Shown here piece after piece: positions 42,986-50,582 of a stretch of DNA of 64,000 bases. A program made the position numbers and the translations under genes. Within the stretch, counting starts at the first letter, position 1; each line of letters starts with the position of its first letter. The DNA comes from an uncultured Candidatus Saccharibacteria bacterium. Lineage in GTDB: Bacteria; Patescibacteriota; Saccharimonadia; Saccharimonadales; HK-STAS-PATE-42. The notes beneath the pieces are model-generated. The model saw only the letters and a list, made by a program, of their open reading frames with translations. It ran no database searches and had not been told where the DNA came from. The DNA is taken from NCBI GenBank assembly GCA_937871805.1, contig CALMQB010000002.1, positions 372,001 through 436,000 of the forward strand, written 5' to 3'.

Positions 42986-43207
42986 CTAGACTCGCGACCT
43001 TCTCCTAGTCGTCTCGTACTGCAAGGCCTCTACCGCCCTGCTTAATTCCCTATCGTCTGATATTAGCCGAGGGGGCACAGGAGATTGATGCCCTTCAAAA
43101 CAGGTTGCAGTAATTTCCTGAGAATCAAGGCCACTGCTTACAACTTTGAGGACGTAGTCCTAGAGAGTTCGAGAAGGTTCCGTGCACTGAGAACAAAGTG
43201 ATTCCAT
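42986..43207 (-). pseudogene. Small cysteine-containing gene with an in-frame TAG
   Basis: From an ATG at 43205-43207 the minus strand encodes 15 residues ('MESLCSQCTEPSRTL'), then TAG, then in the same frame 57 further protein-like residues ('VVSSGLDSQEITATCFEGH' and an Arg-rich end) to a second TAG at 42986-42988. CxxC and CxxxH spacing could hold zinc. The coding look of both halves suggests one gene of about 73 codons with a premature stop, or a readthrough site. Not recognised otherwise. This fills the 350-base gap before polA. Confidence 0.45.
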
Positions 43208-43295
43208 TTTAGTGATTTATTTAGCTTAAGCTGTTTTGATATTTTACTTTCTTATATCATTATAGTGTAGATCATAAATAATGCAAAATTTAAAT

Positions 43296-45971
43296 TTAGA
43301 GTTCGCCGAGGTTGGTGGCGGATTTGGTGTCAACTTTAAGTTTAACTCCTAGGTTTGGAGAGATTGACTCCATAACATCTTTGAGAGTTTTCTTTGTTTT
43401 TGCTAAATCTATTTTGTCAACTTCGACTACAATACTGTCGTGAACTTGTAGAATTTGTATAGCAGATTTTGGTAACCGATCATTAAGTTTAATCATCGCA
43501 AGCTTTGTAATATCAGCTGAAGTTCCTTGAATTGGCATATTTAGAGCAGCTCTTTCAGCTCCGCTACGGATATTAAAATTAACCGAGTGAATGTCTGGAG
43601 TTGGCCGTCGTCGTCCATAAAATGTATTGACAAAACCTTCCTCTTTAGCTTGACGAATAAAGCTATCTGTGAGGTCAAACAATTTAGATCTAATCTCTTT
43701 ATAGCGCAAGAGGAAGATGCGAGCCTCGCCATCAGTCATCCCTGTTGTAATGGCCAAACCATGTGCTCCTTGTCCGTAGAGAATTCCGAAGTTAACAGCC
43801 TTGGCCTGATTGCGCTGTTCTTTAGTGACCTCACTCGGAGAGATTCCAGCCAGCTGGGCGGCGGTTGCGACGTGAATATCTTCACCCTGATTGAATAGCT
43901 CAATCAATTCGTAATCATTCGACATTGCCGCAGCAATGCGCAGCTCAACCTGAGAGTAATCTGCAGAAATTAAGACCTTACCTTCTTCGGCTACAAAAAC
44001 TGAGCGTACTTCCCTGCCGAGCTTTGTACGTATTGGAATGTTTTGTAAATTCGGATCAGATGAACTGAGTCTTCCAGTCGCCGCGACGTTGAGGTTGAAA
44101 GTACCATGAACACGCCCATCTTTTTTAGAGATTTGGTTTTCTAGAGGGTCGAGATAAGTTCCCTTTAGTTTAGCGATTTGACGATATTCTTGAATCAAGA
44201 CGACAATCGGATGCAGGCTAGCCATCTTTTCGAGTTGATCAGCGGCGGTTGAAAAACCAGTTTTCTTCTTCTTAACTCCTACGGGTGAGAGTTTCAAGTC
44301 TACGAATAAAACTTCGCCCAGTTGTTTTGGGCTAGCAAGATTAAACTCTTTACCGGCCAATTTATGAACTTGAGAGGTAAGGTCTGAGATCCGATCTTCA
44401 AATTTTTTAGAAATAATCCTGGCTTTCTTTTGATCAACTTTAACTCCGCTTCTTTCCATTTGGACTAAAATTGGGACAAGCGGTTGGTCGATCTGCGCTA
44501 ACACTTTTTGGAGATCAGGAATATTTTTTAGCTGGTGAACTTGGCGATCATGGAGCTCTAACAGTGCTTGATTTATTTCTGGGAATCGACTGTCAAGTTC
44601 TTCTGGTGGGAGGTCTTCTGTAAAATTAAGCTTAAGCTCCTGATTGGCCAGTTCAGTTAGAGTTTTTGCCCTAGATAGTGGGTTCAGTAAAAATGCGGCA
44701 ATTTGGATGTCGTGCTTAACTGGCCTTACGGCAAGCTCCGTCAAGTCTAAACCCGCAAAAAAGTGAAGTAGCTTTTTGGAATCATAAGTAACAAATTTAT
44801 ACTTTAATAGCTCAGACTGAAGTTCTTTTGGTTGAAAATTAAACTTATTAGAGTTAGAAAAGTCTAAAATATAAACTTGCTTAAAGTCTTGAGAAAGGTA
44901 AAGGCGCTGCGGATCTTTTCCGAACCTACCGCCAGAAGTTGAGTAAGTAAAGAGGGGCAGTTTAGAATCCAGCTTTAGATCTTTGAGCTCGGTGGCGAAG
45001 GCAACTTTAGTGTTTAGCTTTCTAGTAGAGCTGGAGTCTTCAAGAACTTTAGCCTCAACACTAGCTCCGCGAGCATTTAAAAAGCGGGGTAAATTTTTAA
45101 TTAAAGTTCGAAACTCAAGGTCTTCTAACTTGGAAAGAAGTTTGGAGGCGTCTTTTGGGACTCCGTGCATATTTTTAAGTTCATTCTTAAGCTTAAGTGG
45201 AGAATCTAAAATTATGGTGGCCAGCTCTTTAGACATAAACGCCGAACCTTTTCCAGGTTCTAGTTTTTTTTGATATTTTTGTGGGAGCTTCCAAAGATTT
45301 TCATAAATTAAATCTAGTGTTTGATATTCATTGAGTAGCTCTTTGGCCGCCTTAGGACCGATGCCTGCCACGCCGGGAATGTTATCACTGCTGTCTCCCA
45401 TTAATGCTTTGTAGTCGATAAACTGCTCAACTTCTATTCCATACTTATCTTCAAAAGCTTTTTGATTAAACTTTGTAATGTCACTAAACCCTTTTTTGAT
45501 AGTTAAGATTTCAGTATTGCCATCTTTAATAAGCTGTAGCATATCTAAATCTGAGGTGATTAGTTTAGTTTCTAAATTGAGCCCTTTAGCTTGGTGAGCA
45601 AAAGCTCCCATAATGTCGTCTGCTTCATAGCCATCAAGTTCATAAAGTGGCCAACCAAGAACTTCCAGCAGCTCTTTGAGAATTGGAACCTGCTCATAAA
45701 AATCTGGTGGAGCAGACTTACGGTTTGCTTTATATTCAGGATAGATTTCTTTTCGTTTAGCAGTATTGGTTTTAGATTTATCCCAGGCAACAGCAACGTA
45801 GTCTGGCTTGAGCTTTGAGATAATTTCTAGAGCGAGAGTGGCGAAACCATAAACTCCACCAGTGGAGACCCCGTCACGCGTACTGAGGTTCGGCATGGCA
45901 TAATAACCTCTGTAGAAAACAGACTTGCCATCAATTACAGCCAGAACTTTTTTTGCCTTGTCTTCACTCAT
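43296..45971 (-). CDS. polA: DNA polymerase I
   Basis: This 891-residue enzyme fills gaps and removes RNA primers. Residues about 1-300 are the 5' nuclease ('DYVAVAWDKSKTNTAKRKEIYPEYK' region, 'ELDGYEADDIMG', 'SDLDMLQL', 'MGDSSDNIPGVAGIGPKAA'). The middle region corresponds to the proofreading domain but shows no D-x-E exonuclease motif, so it is probably inactive. The C-terminal polymerase has motif A 'ISADYSQVELRI', motif B 'RNQAKAVNFGILYG' and motif C 'QVHDSIVVEV'. TGT-TAAACT of a motif copy lies 10 bases before the ATG. Confidence 0.97.
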   Translation of the reverse strand: MSEDKAKKVLAVIDGKSVFYRGYYAMPNLSTRDGVSTGGVYGFATLALEIISKLKPDYVAVAWDKSKTNTAKRKEIYPEYKANRKSAPPDFYEQVPILKELLEVLGWPLYELDGYEADDIMGAFAHQAKGLNLETKLITSDLDMLQLIKDGNTEILTIKKGFSDITKFNQKAFEDKYGIEVEQFIDYKALMGDSSDNIPGVAGIGPKAAKELLNEYQTLDLIYENLWKLPQKYQKKLEPGKGSAFMSKELATIILDSPLKLKNELKNMHGVPKDASKLLSKLEDLEFRTLIKNLPRFLNARGASVEAKVLEDSSSTRKLNTKVAFATELKDLKLDSKLPLFTYSTSGGRFGKDPQRLYLSQDFKQVYILDFSNSNKFNFQPKELQSELLKYKFVTYDSKKLLHFFAGLDLTELAVRPVKHDIQIAAFLLNPLSRAKTLTELANQELKLNFTEDLPPEELDSRFPEINQALLELHDRQVHQLKNIPDLQKVLAQIDQPLVPILVQMERSGVKVDQKKARIISKKFEDRISDLTSQVHKLAGKEFNLASPKQLGEVLFVDLKLSPVGVKKKKTGFSTAADQLEKMASLHPIVVLIQEYRQIAKLKGTYLDPLENQISKKDGRVHGTFNLNVAATGRLSSSDPNLQNIPIRTKLGREVRSVFVAEEGKVLISADYSQVELRIAAAMSNDYELIELFNQGEDIHVATAAQLAGISPSEVTKEQRNQAKAVNFGILYGQGAHGLAITTGMTDGEARIFLLRYKEIRSKLFDLTDSFIRQAKEEGFVNTFYGRRRPTPDIHSVNFNIRSGAERAALNMPIQGTSADITKLAMIKLNDRLPKSAIQILQVHDSIVVEVDKIDLAKTKKTLKDVMESISPNLGVKLKVDTKSATNLGEL

Positions 45972-46062
45972 CTTAAGCTTAAGTTTAACAGATTGGCGGC
46001 CGACATTGCCCTAACAACCTGCGACCTAGCTTAAGAATCCTTAACGTAATAAACTTAAGGGT

Positions 46063-46812
46063 ATGATTACACTGTTAGTTTCTTCAAAAACGATGGTCCC
46101 TCAAAAACTGGAGACTGATTTTAGACTTAACCTAAGCGTGCCTCGTTTTATAGATGAAGCAGAGTTCTTAAATAGCAAACTTAACACCAAGACTTCTGAA
46201 GAACTCCAAAAGCTGATGCACGTATCTAAAAAATTAAGTTTAGAGATTCAAGATAAAATTGAAAAATGGAGACCTAAAGATGGAACCCCAGCTTGGCTAC
46301 TATTCAGTGGAGACCTGTACAAAGGTCTGGAAGCAAGAACGCTTAACCGCCAAGATTTTGAATTTGCCCAGAAGAAATTTCAAACACTTTCTGGCTTATA
46401 TGGCATCTTAAGACCATTAGACATAATTCAACCTTACAGGCTGGAGCTTGGCTACAAGCTTAAAGTTGGCAATAAAGACAACCTTTACCAATACTGGAAT
46501 AATAAGGTGGCAAAAAGTCTGCCCACAGATGATATTATTTTAAACTTAAGTTCAGAAGAGTACATTAAAGTGATTCGGCCTTTTGTGGAAGAGGGTCGGA
46601 TTATAACTCCGCACTTTTTACAGACCCGTGGCGACGACACCAAATTTGAGGCAATTCATGCCAAGATTGCTAGAGGTAAAATGGCGCGCTGGATTATCAA
46701 AAATAGAATTGATGAAGTAGGACTAATCAAAGACTTTAAAGAAGAGGGCTATAGCTTTGTGGAAGAGCATTCCACGGAATTAAGACCAGTTTTTGTTAGA
46801 AAGATTTGTTAG
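46063..46812 (+). CDS. yaaA: YaaA family (DUF328) peroxide-stress protein
   Basis: This 249-residue protein follows the YaaA layout: 'MITLLVSSKTM' start, 'WLLFSGDLYKGLEARTL' (the conserved F-x-G-D-x-Y-x-G-L), 'FQTLSGLYGILRPLDIIQPYRLE' (quoted in part as 'LSGLYGILRPLD'), and 'NLSSEEYIKVI'. In E. coli YaaA limits intracellular iron and so oxidative damage, and it binds DNA. TAAACT of a motif copy lies 7 bases before the ATG. Four motif copies fall in or beside the gene. It overlaps the convergent crtI-like gene by 17 bases. Confidence 0.93.
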   Translation: MITLLVSSKTMVPQKLETDFRLNLSVPRFIDEAEFLNSKLNTKTSEELQKLMHVSKKLSLEIQDKIEKWRPKDGTPAWLLFSGDLYKGLEARTLNRQDFEFAQKKFQTLSGLYGILRPLDIIQPYRLELGYKLKVGNKDNLYQYWNNKVAKSLPTDDIILNLSSEEYIKVIRPFVEEGRIITPHFLQTRGDDTKFEAIHAKIARGKMARWIIKNRIDEVGLIKDFKEEGYSFVEEHSTELRPVFVRKIC

Positions 46813-48268
46813 GTGAAGGGTCTTTTCCAAGCGCCTGATAGGCAGCTATTTTTCCAGAAACTATGGCAAAAGGTGTTCCCGGACCTGGATTTGTGTCTTG
46901 CCCAGCGTAGTAAAGATTAGTCAGTTTTTTAGATTTTGTGCGCGGACGCCTTCCAAAAGCCTGCCTCTTAGTTAGGCTTAATCCATTTGTGGAGCTGCTA
47001 GGAACATTAAACGTATTTTTTATGTAGCCAGAAGCTGTTATTTTTTGAGTCACAATGTGGTCTTCAATTTTTATTTTAGCAACTTGGCTAATTTTACTTA
47101 ATGCTTGCTTAACGAGGTGGTTTGTAGCATCTTGATCTTCGCCAAGCGGAGAGTCAACTGGGATAGTAATAGTTAGAACATCACAATTGACCGGCGCTAA
47201 AGACGGGTCAGTTTGAGACGGGCAGCTGACACTAAAACTGTTTAATTTGGCGAGATTAGAATTTGAAGTTGTAGTTGAATCTGAGCCGAGATGAAAAATA
47301 TTATGATGTAAAATACTTGGAAGCTTAGTATCGAGCCCCAAAGATACGGTAATAGCAGAGGGTGAATATTCTCGTGTGTTCCAGTAGCCAGTTTTATAGT
47401 TTCGGTGCTCAGAACTCAATAAGCCTTCAGCAAATGAATAATCGGTTGTAGAAATAATAATATCCGCAGGGAGCCTTTCTTCTAACCCCTTAACAATTAC
47501 GGCAGAGGCAGAATTAAGCTTAACTTCTATGCTTTCGGCCTCGTAGCCTTCATAAATTTCTACTCCAAGCTTTTGGGCTAAAGAGTGGAAGGCAGATACC
47601 ACAGAATTAAAGCCTCCTCCAGGATACCAGATGCCTTGCTCAAAAATAGTGTATGGCAAAAAAGAATAAGCAGAAGGAAGTTTCGAGGCCTCAGTACCAA
47701 GTAGCAGGCTAAGTTGGTTTGTTAGGGAAATCGCTGGGTAAGATTGTAGAAGTTTTGCAACTCGAGAATAATGAGTTCCTTTGGAAAAGCTAGCATTGCT
47801 AAGTATGGATTTAAACTTAAATGGAGATCCCCAGGTTTGATAAAGCAGATTAAGTTTAAAGTCTGCATAAAGAATCTTAGAACGGTTAATTAAGCGCTTG
47901 GCTCCTAGCGAGTCGCCGGGTTTAATATCCCCAAGCTGCTTAGTGAAGTTGTCCTGTTCTGAAACGTCAAGAATGTGCCCATCAAGCGAGAAGGATCTTA
48001 GGCCGGGTTTAAGTTTAGTTAAGCTATAAAAATCTTCTGTCTGGAATCCGAAATCCTTAAAAAAATCCTCATAAATGTCAGGCATAATGTACCAGTCTGG
48101 CCCGAGGTTAAACTTAAACCCGGCATCTTCAAAAAACTGAGAACGGCCTCCAACTTGTTGGTTTTTCTCAAGCAAGATAACTCTGTAGCCGGCACGAGCC
48201 ATATAACAGGCTGCACTGAGTCCTGCAAAACCTCCACCAATAATTACTGCTTGTTTTGTTCTAGCCAA
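46796..48268 (-). CDS. Phytoene desaturase-family (CrtI-like) flavoprotein
   Basis: This 490-residue protein starts with an FAD-binding motif 'AVIIGGGFAGLSAACYMARAG' (GxGxxG) and 'EKNQQVGGRSQFFEDAG', then 'FNLGPDWYIMPDIYEDFF', typical of CrtI. The C-terminal signature 'NLYYAGQDTNPGPGTPFAIVSGKIAA' is also CrtI-like. CrtI enzymes introduce double bonds into phytoene to make lycopene. No phytoene synthase or prenyltransferase is in the window, so it may act on an imported or host carotenoid, or on another lipid. Four motif copies lie in or upstream of it. Confidence 0.88.
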   Translation of the reverse strand: MARTKQAVIIGGGFAGLSAACYMARAGYRVILLEKNQQVGGRSQFFEDAGFKFNLGPDWYIMPDIYEDFFKDFGFQTEDFYSLTKLKPGLRSFSLDGHILDVSEQDNFTKQLGDIKPGDSLGAKRLINRSKILYADFKLNLLYQTWGSPFKFKSILSNASFSKGTHYSRVAKLLQSYPAISLTNQLSLLLGTEASKLPSAYSFLPYTIFEQGIWYPGGGFNSVVSAFHSLAQKLGVEIYEGYEAESIEVKLNSASAVIVKGLEERLPADIIISTTDYSFAEGLLSSEHRNYKTGYWNTREYSPSAITVSLGLDTKLPSILHHNIFHLGSDSTTTSNSNLAKLNSFSVSCPSQTDPSLAPVNCDVLTITIPVDSPLGEDQDATNHLVKQALSKISQVAKIKIEDHIVTQKITASGYIKNTFNVPSSSTNGLSLTKRQAFGRRPRTKSKKLTNLYYAGQDTNPGPGTPFAIVSGKIAAYQALGKDPSPNKSF

Positions 48269-48354
48269 AAGATTTTACCGCCCTATTAATCAATATTAGT
48301 TAAACTTAAGCTTAATTTTAACAGATAAAGAAGCGGTTAAGATGTACAGCAAAA

Positions 48355-48374
48355 AAGAGACTCGAAAGTCTCTT
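48355..48374 (-). terminator. Terminator of tRNA-Leu
   Basis: GAGACT and AGTCTC form a stem with TT-run after it on the minus strand (TTTTTT), just downstream of the tRNA-Leu 3' end. Confidence 0.75.
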
Positions 48375-48384
48375 TTACAAAATC

Positions 48385-48469
48385 TGGTGGGCGAGAGAGG
48401 ACTTGAACCTCCACATCTTGCGATACATGCTCCTAAGGCATGCGTGTCTACCAATTCCACCACTCGCCC
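48385..48469 (-). tRNA. tRNA-Leu (TAG)
   Basis: Acceptor GGGCGAG/CTCGCCC, long variable arm, T arm GGAGGTTCAAGTCCTC region, encoded CCA. The anticodon loop CTTAGGA gives TAG, reading CTN leucine codons. 85 bases, as expected for a type II tRNA. A CTGTTAAAAT element lies upstream (48496-48505). Confidence 0.94.
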
Positions 48470-48550
48470 TTAAGTTTTTAGGCTTAAGAAACTTAATTTT
48501 AACAGATTTAGAGTAACAGCGCTAGATGTGTTAAAATATTAAAGGTTAGT

Positions 48551-48625
48551 GGTCCCGTCGTCTAACGGTTAGGACACCAGGTTTTCATCCTGGCAACCGG
48601 GGTTCGACTCCCCGCGGGATCACCA
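48551..48625 (+). tRNA. tRNA-Glu (TTC)
   Basis: Acceptor GGTCCCG/CGGGATC, anticodon stem CCAGG/CCTGG with loop TTTTCAT (TTC), T arm CGGGGTTCGACTCCCCG and encoded CCA. A TTAAAAT box lies about 20 bases upstream. Confidence 0.95.
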
Positions 48626-48725
48626 CACTTCGTATAAAACTTCGTGTGGCGTAGCCAAATTCTACAAATCTTTTCTATCTTTTTGATGTAAAATTGTAGA
48701 ATTAAGTTTAACTAAACTTAATCTT

Positions 48726-48802
48726 GGGTGATTAGCTCAGTTGGCTAGAGCACCTCGTTTACACCGAGGGGGTCGGGGGTTCGAGTCCCTCATCACCCAC
48801 CA
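48726..48802 (+). tRNA. tRNA-Val (TAC)
   Basis: Acceptor GGGTGAT/ATCACCC, anticodon stem CCTCG/CGAGG with loop TTTACAC (TAC), encoded CCA. It follows tRNA-Glu on the same strand, with an inverted pair of motif copies between them (48703-48722). grpE starts only 18 bases after its CCA, so tRNA and mRNA may share a transcript. Confidence 0.95.
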
Positions 48803-48820
48803 AAAGTATTTATTTAAAAA

Positions 48821-49345
48821 ATGAAAGCAGATAAAAAGCAGACTAAAAAAGTAAAGCCAACTCCAAAAGATGAAACTCCGGAGGAGATCGTTGCTGATTG
48901 CAACCTAGATTCTGCAGTTTTAGAACTTAGAATTTCCGAGCTGACTGAAGCTCTGCAAAGAGAGCGTGCCGATGCTCAAAATGTACAACGCCGAGCTGAA
49001 GAAGATAAGCTTAAATGGGCTGGGTTTTATAAAGCTCAAGTTATAAAAGAGGTTTTGCCAACTTTAGATGCGGCTGAAAAAGCTCTGGAACTCGCTGAAG
49101 AAGTTGAACTTAGCAAAGAAGGTGAAGGAATGGTTGCCGTACTAGTTAAACTTAAGCAGGCCATGGAAAAGATTGGTTTAGAGAGAATAAAGGCTGAAGG
49201 TGAAAAGTTTGATGAGGACTTGCACGAGGCCATTTCTGTGGATGAAAGCGACGGTGAAAAAGAAGTTATCACAAAAGAAATGCAGGCCGGCTATAGGATT
49301 GGCGACGAGGTGCTAAGGCACAGTATGGTTGCAGTTCGCCGCTAA
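48821..49345 (+). CDS. grpE: Nucleotide exchange factor GrpE
   Basis: This 174-residue protein releases ADP from DnaK. The N-terminal part is a long charged coiled coil ('ELTEALQRERADAQNVQRRAEEDK' in parts), followed by the beta-wing domain: 'KIGLERIKAEGEKFDEDLHEAI', 'KEMQAGYRIGDEVLRHSMVAV', the conserved GrpE end. It is not next to dnaK or dnaJ, and no CIRCE element is visible before it. It lies directly downstream of tRNA-Val. Confidence 0.95.
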   Translation: MKADKKQTKKVKPTPKDETPEEIVADCNLDSAVLELRISELTEALQRERADAQNVQRRAEEDKLKWAGFYKAQVIKEVLPTLDAAEKALELAEEVELSKEGEGMVAVLVKLKQAMEKIGLERIKAEGEKFDEDLHEAISVDESDGEKEVITKEMQAGYRIGDEVLRHSMVAVRR

Positions 49346-49446
49346 CGAAAAAATCGGAATTTGTCATCTTGAACTTGCCGAAAGATCCCCGTGTTGTCAC
49401 TAAGCTTAGAGACAGCCATAAACTTCTGAATTTCTCTCAGAGTATC

Positions 49447-49822
49447 GTCATCCTGAACTTGCTTCAGGATCCAATCAATAAAAGTCAGCTAAATATCTTC
49501 TGATAAATCCTTCCACGCTGGGTTTTGTGCGTTTATTAAATTTAACTTCCATAGCCTTTTCCAGTTTTTTAGTTGTTTTTCGCGTTTAATTGCGTCTGTT
49601 GGGTTTTGGTATTCTTCGAGGTAAACTAACCTTTTAAGACCATACTTGCTAGTAAAACTTTCCGCCAATCCGTTGATGTGTTCTTCTAGCCTTCTCTGTA
49701 TATTACTGGTGACACCAATGTAAAGTGTTCCGTTAGTTTTTCTGGCTAATATATAGACAAAATAGGACTTCATTACATGAAGTAATTATACAGATTGGAT
49801 CCTGAAACAAGTTCAGGATGAC
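49447..49822 (-). mobile_element. Small GIY-YIG element with 30-bp inverted repeats
   Basis: The left end (49447-49476) and the right end (49793-49822) are inverted copies matching at 29 of 30 bases. Each end is itself a hairpin (TCCTGAA..TTCAGGA). They flank one gene, the GIY-YIG nuclease at 49489-49773. Degenerate partial copies of the same repeat lie outside at about 49363-49388 and 49831-49845. The whole unit is 376 bases and sits between grpE and tRNA-Ala. Similar TCATCCTGAAC..TTCAGGATC repeats next to GIY-YIG genes occur in other bacteria. Confidence 0.75.
49489..49773 (-). CDS. GIY-YIG nuclease family protein
   Basis: This 94-residue protein is a minimal GIY-YIG domain of the UPF0213/YhbQ type: 'SYFVYILARKTNGTLYIGVT' carries the two signature strands (here VYI..LYIG), then 'NIQRRLEEHINGLAESFTSKYGLKRLVYLE' (in parts) with the catalytic Arg, and 'AIKREKQLKNWKRLWKLNLI'. 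Such nucleases cut DNA at one or both strands. Being the only gene between 30-bp inverted repeats, it may move the repeats, as homing-type nucleases do. Confidence 0.9.
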   Translation of the reverse strand: MKSYFVYILARKTNGTLYIGVTSNIQRRLEEHINGLAESFTSKYGLKRLVYLEEYQNPTDAIKREKQLKNWKRLWKLNLINAQNPAWKDLSEDI

Positions 49823-49943
49823 ATAGTGGGGTGTTCAGGATGACATAGTTGTGGCTTTTAGAGTGACGGAAGGCTTGGATTTAGCTCCGAATGATGGCTG
49901 GAGAGTTGGTCGGTGGTATAATTAAGTTTAACCTTAGACTTTT

Positions 49944-50020
49944 GGGGTATTAGCTCAGTTGGTTAGAGCGCTTCGCTGGCAGTGAAGAGGTCAACGGTTC
50001 GAATCCGTTATACTCCACCA
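49944..50020 (+). tRNA. tRNA-Ala (GGC)
   Basis: Acceptor GGGGTAT/ATACTCC, anticodon loop CTGGCAG (GGC), T arm AACGGTTCGAATCCGTT and encoded CCA. A motif copy lies 20 bases upstream. Immediately downstream are two truncated genes, consistent with an insertion or deletion hot spot. Confidence 0.94.
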
Positions 50021-50025
50021 AGAAT

Positions 50026-50421
50026 TTATACAACTCGGTTTTTATCTTCACCCTTCTCTAGTAGATTGATTATCGATTCTGTTGCCATATCACTGGCTCT
50101 TTTAGTCTCGCTAACCGTAATTGAGCCATTAGTACCGTTGTTACAGTACCATGTCGTATATGGAAGATTATTAAATTCTCCTTTTAAATCGTAGTCAGAG
50201 ACCATCCTTATCTTGCCTGCTTTTAAATATCTGAAAATATCTTCGTTGTTAATAATGAAGGGTCTGGCAATATTTACGATTAGAGAATCCCGGGGCATTA
50301 GCCCTATATGGCTAGAATTAATAAAGTCTGGTCCAGCAAGATCTCCAACTGTTACAAAAATAATGTCGCTGTTTTTAAAAACATCTTCTATGGAGGCTTG
50401 ATTGATGAGGGGATTTTGGAT
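50026..50421 (-). pseudogene. 3' fragment of a D-2-hydroxyacid dehydrogenase
   Basis: The minus strand is open from 50421 to a stop at 50026. It reads like the C-terminal half of a D-isomer 2-hydroxyacid dehydrogenase: 'EDVFKNSDIIFVTVG', 'LMPRDSLIVNIARPFIIN' (the catalytic-region Asn-x-x-Arg), 'YLKAGKIRMVSDYD'. No N-terminal domain or start precedes it; an in-frame TAA lies at 50422-50424. It is therefore a truncated remnant, with internal ATG at 50298. It begins 5 bases from tRNA-Ala. Confidence 0.7.
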
Positions 50422-50580
50422 TTAGACCAACAGATTACAGTTTATAATGATACGGTTGGAGTTTTCCATTTTAGAGATGGTCAGAAGGTAGGAATGGAGA
50501 TCCAAAATAGAGCTTACGCTAAAACAATGCGCCAAATGTTTGAATCTTACTGGAAGATTGCCAAAGATTTAAAAAACTAA
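50419..50580 (+). pseudogene. 3' fragment of a TrmB-like transcription regulator
   Basis: The last about 54 codons ('ITVYNDTVGVFHFRDGQKVG', 'MRQMFESYWKIAKDL') match the C-terminal end of TrmB-family regulators, where a short beta-hairpin precedes an 'I.N...A.TMR..FE..W' helix. The DNA-binding N-terminus is missing. An ATG at 50308 lies in frame, but the stretch before 50419 is antisense to the dehydrogenase fragment. The two remnants therefore meet head to head near 50420. Confidence 0.6.
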
Positions 50581-50582
50581 AT

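Noticed and set aside
49982-50194. 70-codon plus-strand frame starting inside tRNA-Ala
   Set aside because: Overlaps the tRNA and the dehydrogenase fragment; no protein similarity.
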